DNA of 64,000 nt from Marinobacter vulgaris. Lineage in GTDB: Bacteria > Pseudomonadota > Gammaproteobacteria > Pseudomonadales > Oleiphilaceae. Where the stretch lies: positions 310,001-374,000 of the forward strand of contig NZ_QFWX01000003.1 of NCBI RefSeq assembly GCF_003344045.1. The letters are read 5' to 3'. The position numbers and the translations under genes were made by a program. Shown one piece after another: positions 60,875 to 64,000 of the stretch (position 1 is its first letter; the number at the start of each line of letters is the position of its first letter). The notes beneath the pieces are model-generated. The model saw only the letters and a list, made by a program, of their open reading frames with translations. It was not told where the DNA came from and did no database searches.

Positions 60875-63354
60875 ACGAGCTTGCCGCCCCGTGCCCGACC
60901 GACGACCAGTCCAGTCATCAACCCACTGATGAGTGGCTGGCCTCACTATCGAAGGCGTGTGAATTGGTTGCACCAGTCTGGCCGCTGGATCAGTGGATTG
61001 CTGTAAATCCTTTCTGGGGATTGCGTGACCAGCAGGCGCACCATGCGGATAGCCTGCTAAGGCAGCGCCGGGGTGTATCCATGCTGATGCCGGCTGCCTT
61101 CTATCGCGAGGCCTGGGAGGGCGGCAGAATCAATCGGGATGACTTGCTGGCAAGCTTGCAAGCGTCGGGGATCAATGACGATCCAGAACATTTCTGCGAG
61201 CGGCTTTACCGGCCGGAGCGCCCTGAGAGCCAGCCTGATTACTCGGTTCTGGACATTCTGCCTGCAGCTGTGGAGGGAGGCCGGCCAATGGCAGCGGTGG
61301 TAGACCAGGTTGCCCGCACCTGCGGAGCATTTTTTGATCAAAGGCAGTCTCGCTGGTCAACGCGAGCGCCCGAAGACAGCCTGTTCGATTTCTGGCTGGA
61401 GACCGTCAGGATGGATGTGTCGTTGGACTACCGCACCGGCATTCGCGGGGTAAGGCGCTGGTTAAAAGGGCTGCCCGGGGACCGGCTGGAGGCAACCCGG
61501 CAGGCAATCCAACACCTCGACCTCGATAGCGACAGTCTTTTGGCGTTTGGTCATGGCCTGCTCATGCGCATTTCCGGCTGGGCCGCCTGGTGCCGTGGCG
61601 TGGACTGGCGGGCGGGACTGCGGGGTGAGGATTCCAGGGTTTGTGAGCAGCTGATATCCATACTTCTGGTTTGGGAATGGGCAGCCTTTGCCCACGCCAA
61701 CCCTGAACAGAGAAACATTGCCGCGAACCGCCGGCGCGCTCTGGGCAACCTTCGCGGCGGCAAAAGCTCCGAGTGGCTCTGGGTATGGCAAAGGGCATTT
61801 GAACTCGGGTATCAGCGGTCTTTGTGGCAGGCGTTGGGCGATAATCCGGCCGCGAGCAGGGCCGACGAAAGCGGTTCTTTTCAACGCGGCACGGTGCTTT
61901 CGAAGCGGCCCGACGTTCAGGCGGTGTTCTGCATTGATGTACGATCGGAAATCCTGCGCAGGCACCTGGAGGAAGTGTACCCAGGTATCCAGACCATCGG
62001 ATTCGCAGGCTTCTTTGGCCTACCCATTGTCCACCATAAGCACGGACCGTATCGGGCCATGGAGAAACTGCCGGGCTTGCTGGCCCCTGTTTATCGGGTA
62101 ATGGATACCCGGGGTAGCAACGACAAGGATGCGGCCCTGAACAGGGCGCTTGATCAGCGGGAGATGACGCGGGAATCCGTTCGCAAGGCCAAGTATGGCA
62201 GCCTGTCCACATTCACACTGGTGGAAACCACCGGTCTGGCCTGGGCGTGGAAACTGGTCAAGGACACGCTCAACCGGCCTTCAGTCGGGGGCAAGCGGGA
62301 CCCGGAGGAATTGATAACGGGTCGGCTGGTTTACCTTCACGGTGGTGACCAGTTGTTTGAAACCACGAAAGTTGAGCTGGTGGCCGGATTCCTTCGCGGC
62401 ATGTCCCTGACTCGGAATTTCGCGCCGCTGCTGGTGTTCACAGGTCATGGCACCCATACCGAGAACAACCCTCATAATGCCGGTTTGGCCTGTGGTGCCT
62501 GTGGCGGTCAGAACGGGGGCATCAACGCCCGACTCGCCGCACAGCTGTTCAATGATCCCCAGGTAAGGGTGGCCCTGGCGGAGGAGGGCATTTCCATTCC
62601 CGGCGATAGCTGGGCTATAGCCGCAGAGCACTGTACGGTCACCGATGAGGTAACCCTTTTTGATTGTGAACGCCTGCCGGATTCACATGCCGCAGGTCTG
62701 GCGGATCTTGAACGCCGGTTCGTGGAAGCCGGTAACCGGACCCGGCGCGAGAGGGCCACTGCTCTGAAACTCAACGGCTATGAGGATGATCAACTATTTC
62801 AGCAGGTTAAGAGTAGAACCTCAGACTGGACTGAAGTCAGGCCGGAATGGGGGCTTGCCAATAACGCCGCCATCATTTTTGCCAGCCGGGCGCGTACCCG
62901 GGCAAAAAACCTGGCAGGACGGGTCTTCCTCCACGATTACGATCCGGCGCAGGACAACAGCGGTGAGATACTTGCTGCGCTACTGTCGGCACCTATGATT
63001 GTCGCAAACTGGATCAACCTGCAGTACTTTGCCTCTGTCACCATGCTGGATGTTCACGGTGCCGGGAACAAGCTACTGCACTCCGTTGTCGGCGGTAATG
63101 TTGGTGTCATCGAGGGTAACGGCACCGATCTGCGTATCGGGCTACCACTCCAGTCCGTCCACGATGGCACTTACTGGAGGCATGAGCCGGTTCGGCTAAC
63201 AGTACTGATTGATGCGCCGGCAGAGAGGATTGAAGCCGTTATCCGGCAGGTTCCGGACGTCGCGGCTCTGGTGGAGAATCAATGGGTCTGGTTGTATCGC
63301 CTGACTGACGAAGGCAGGGAACTTTATCATCAAGGCCGCTGGCAAGCCTGCTGA
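60871..63354 (+). CDS. dabA: DabA, zinc-dependent CO2-hydrating subunit of the DAB transporter
   Basis: 827-residue DUF2309 protein. The beta-carbonic-anhydrase-like zinc ligands can be placed: Cys354 and Asp356 (AVFCIDVRSE), His526 (FTGHGTHTENN) and Cys541 (LACGACGGQNGG); their spacing agrees within one residue with the Halothiobacillus DabA2 site (C351, D353, H524, C539). Together with DabB it is thought to turn CO2 into bicarbonate one-way, energised by the ion gradient. ATGA overlap with dabB. Confidence 0.95.
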   Translation: MNELAAPCPTDDQSSHQPTDEWLASLSKACELVAPVWPLDQWIAVNPFWGLRDQQAHHADSLLRQRRGVSMLMPAAFYREAWEGGRINRDDLLASLQASGINDDPEHFCERLYRPERPESQPDYSVLDILPAAVEGGRPMAAVVDQVARTCGAFFDQRQSRWSTRAPEDSLFDFWLETVRMDVSLDYRTGIRGVRRWLKGLPGDRLEATRQAIQHLDLDSDSLLAFGHGLLMRISGWAAWCRGVDWRAGLRGEDSRVCEQLISILLVWEWAAFAHANPEQRNIAANRRRALGNLRGGKSSEWLWVWQRAFELGYQRSLWQALGDNPAASRADESGSFQRGTVLSKRPDVQAVFCIDVRSEILRRHLEEVYPGIQTIGFAGFFGLPIVHHKHGPYRAMEKLPGLLAPVYRVMDTRGSNDKDAALNRALDQREMTRESVRKAKYGSLSTFTLVETTGLAWAWKLVKDTLNRPSVGGKRDPEELITGRLVYLHGGDQLFETTKVELVAGFLRGMSLTRNFAPLLVFTGHGTHTENNPHNAGLACGACGGQNGGINARLAAQLFNDPQVRVALAEEGISIPGDSWAIAAEHCTVTDEVTLFDCERLPDSHAAGLADLERRFVEAGNRTRRERATALKLNGYEDDQLFQQVKSRTSDWTEVRPEWGLANNAAIIFASRARTRAKNLAGRVFLHDYDPAQDNSGEILAALLSAPMIVANWINLQYFASVTMLDVHGAGNKLLHSVVGGNVGVIEGNGTDLRIGLPLQSVHDGTYWRHEPVRLTVLIDAPAERIEAVIRQVPDVAALVENQWVWLYRLTDEGRELYHQGRWQAC

Positions 63355-63363
63355 CCAGCGGCC
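63334..63363. terminator. Hairpin at the end of dabA, possible bidirectional terminator
   Basis: Perfect 9-bp dyad GGCCGCTGG/CCAGCGGCC around a 12-base loop containing the dabA stop codon, between convergent dabA and fabH. No T-run, so termination is uncertain. Confidence 0.35.
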
Positions 63364-63386
63364 GGAGCCAATCGCGAGGGCGGCAA

Positions 63387-64000
63387 TCAGAAACGGATCA
63401 GTGCTGAGCCCCAGGTAAAACCACCACCAAAGGCTTCCAGCAGAATCACCTCGTTTTTCTTGATGCGCCCGTCGCGGACTGCCACGTCCAGCGCCAGAGG
63501 AATGGAGGCAGCGGAGGTGTTACCGTGCTTGTTCACAGTTACCACCACCTGGTCCATGGACATGTTGAGCTTGCGGGCAGTGGCGGAAATAATTCTCAGG
63601 TTGGCCTGATGCGGCACCAGCCAGTCAACGTCGGACTTCTGCATCTGGTTGGCTTCCAGGGTTTCATCCACAATCCTGCCAAGTGTGTTCACGGCAATCC
63701 GGAACACCTCATTCCCCTTCATGTGCACATGGCCCTTGCCCGCACGAACCTGGTCGAAGCCGTCGCCAATGCCGTAGGGCACATGGAGCAGGTCTTCGTA
63801 TTTGCCGTCGGCGTGGATGTGGGTCGACAGAATACCGGTTTCCTCGCTGGCTTCCAGCACTACGGCGCCGGCGCCGTCGCCAAAGAGCACACAGGTACCG
63901 CGATCTTCCCAGTCCAGAATACGTGAGAACAGCTCTGCACCCACTACCAGGACCCGTTTGCTGCTGCCGGTTTTGACGAACTTGTCGGCAATCGACAGGG
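63387..64000 (-). CDS. fabH: FabH, beta-ketoacyl-ACP synthase III (3' part)
   Basis: Starts fatty acid chains by condensing acetyl-CoA with malonyl-ACP. The 5' end lies beyond the window; about 204 C-terminal residues are visible, including [30 protein letters not shown], catalytic His in [11 protein letters not shown] and Asn in [16 protein letters not shown], and the ending [18 protein letters not shown]. Convergent with dabA. Confidence 0.95.
   Translation of the reverse strand, partial: LSIADKFVKTGSSKRVLVVGAELFSRILDWEDRGTCVLFGDGAGAVVLEASEETGILSTHIHADGKYEDLLHVPYGIGDGFDQVRAGKGHVHMKGNEVFRIAVNTLGRIVDETLEANQMQKSDVDWLVPHQANLRIISATARKLNMSMDQVVVTVNKHGNTSAASIPLALDVAVRDGRIKKNEVILLEAFGGGFTWGSALIRF

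Noticed and set aside
1-64000. CRISPR arrays, rRNA genes, complete insertion sequences, prophage
   Set aside because: No regular spaced repeats, no rRNA-like sequence and no intact transposase or phage structural genes were seen.

Overview
The window reads as chromosomal DNA of a motile, aerobic marine gammaproteobacterium. Gene content and order (flgNMA/cheVR block, gacA-uvrC-pgsA, a gspE-M secretion operon, SCO1/CtaG oxidase assembly, a single-chain acyl-CoA carboxylase, a DAB inorganic-carbon pump) most resemble Marinobacter. That assignment is inference from gene order and protein style, not a database match. GC is moderately high and coding density is high, except for a disturbed, AT-richer and pseudogene-rich stretch at about 25.8-31.4 kb.

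Layout. 1-4.1 kb: 5' end of a periplasmic cyclophilin, then flgN-flgM-flgA (minus) divergent from cheV-cheR (plus), with a FliA-type promoter in front of flgM. 4.1-13.6 kb: metabolic and transport genes (MFS, NSS sodium symporter, leucine dehydrogenase with a long leader, lipocalin, cupin, isochorismatase-like hydrolase, 1092-residue acyl-CoA carboxylase). 13.7-18.4 kb: DUF2905 protein, tRNA-Ser(GGA) with terminator, GAF-GGDEF cyclase, and a tight minus-strand run azlC-azlD-methyltransferase-acyP-AEC transporter. 18.5-21.9 kb: YheU-like gene, gacA-uvrC-pgsA. 21.9-25.4 kb: a Mce/Mla-type lipid ABC transporter (STAS-permease, ATPase, MCE protein, lipoprotein). 25.5-25.8 kb: tRNA-Gly(GCC) and tRNA-Cys(GCA) behind one strong promoter. 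25.8-31.4 kb: an apparent decayed island or plastic region with a Phd/PIN toxin-antitoxin operon, an integrase C-terminal remnant, Hsp20, a PilZ protein, a collapsed EAL gene, a small gene family with one intact and one broken member, and a frameshifted, shortened chemoreceptor.

31.5-38.1 kb: FNT channel, PAS-GGDEF-EAL protein, leucyl aminopeptidase, SCO1 and CtaG. 38.1-46.9 kb: type II secretion, with gspC divergent from gspEFGHIJKLM; no gspD lies here. 46.9-48.9 kb: GNAT acetyltransferase and glutathione reductase. 49-54.1 kb: a minus-strand three-gene set, TonB-dependent receptor, periplasmic ABC-type binding protein without a permease, and hybrid histidine kinase. I rank it the best candidate for an under-described sensing or uptake system. 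54.2-58.2 kb: J-domain-like membrane protein, BASS-type transporter, FCD/GntR regulator, Baeyer-Villiger-type monooxygenase. 58.2-63.4 kb: LysR regulator divergent from dabB-dabA, with GTTC/GAAC half-sites between them. 63.4-64 kb: 3' part of fabH, running off the end.
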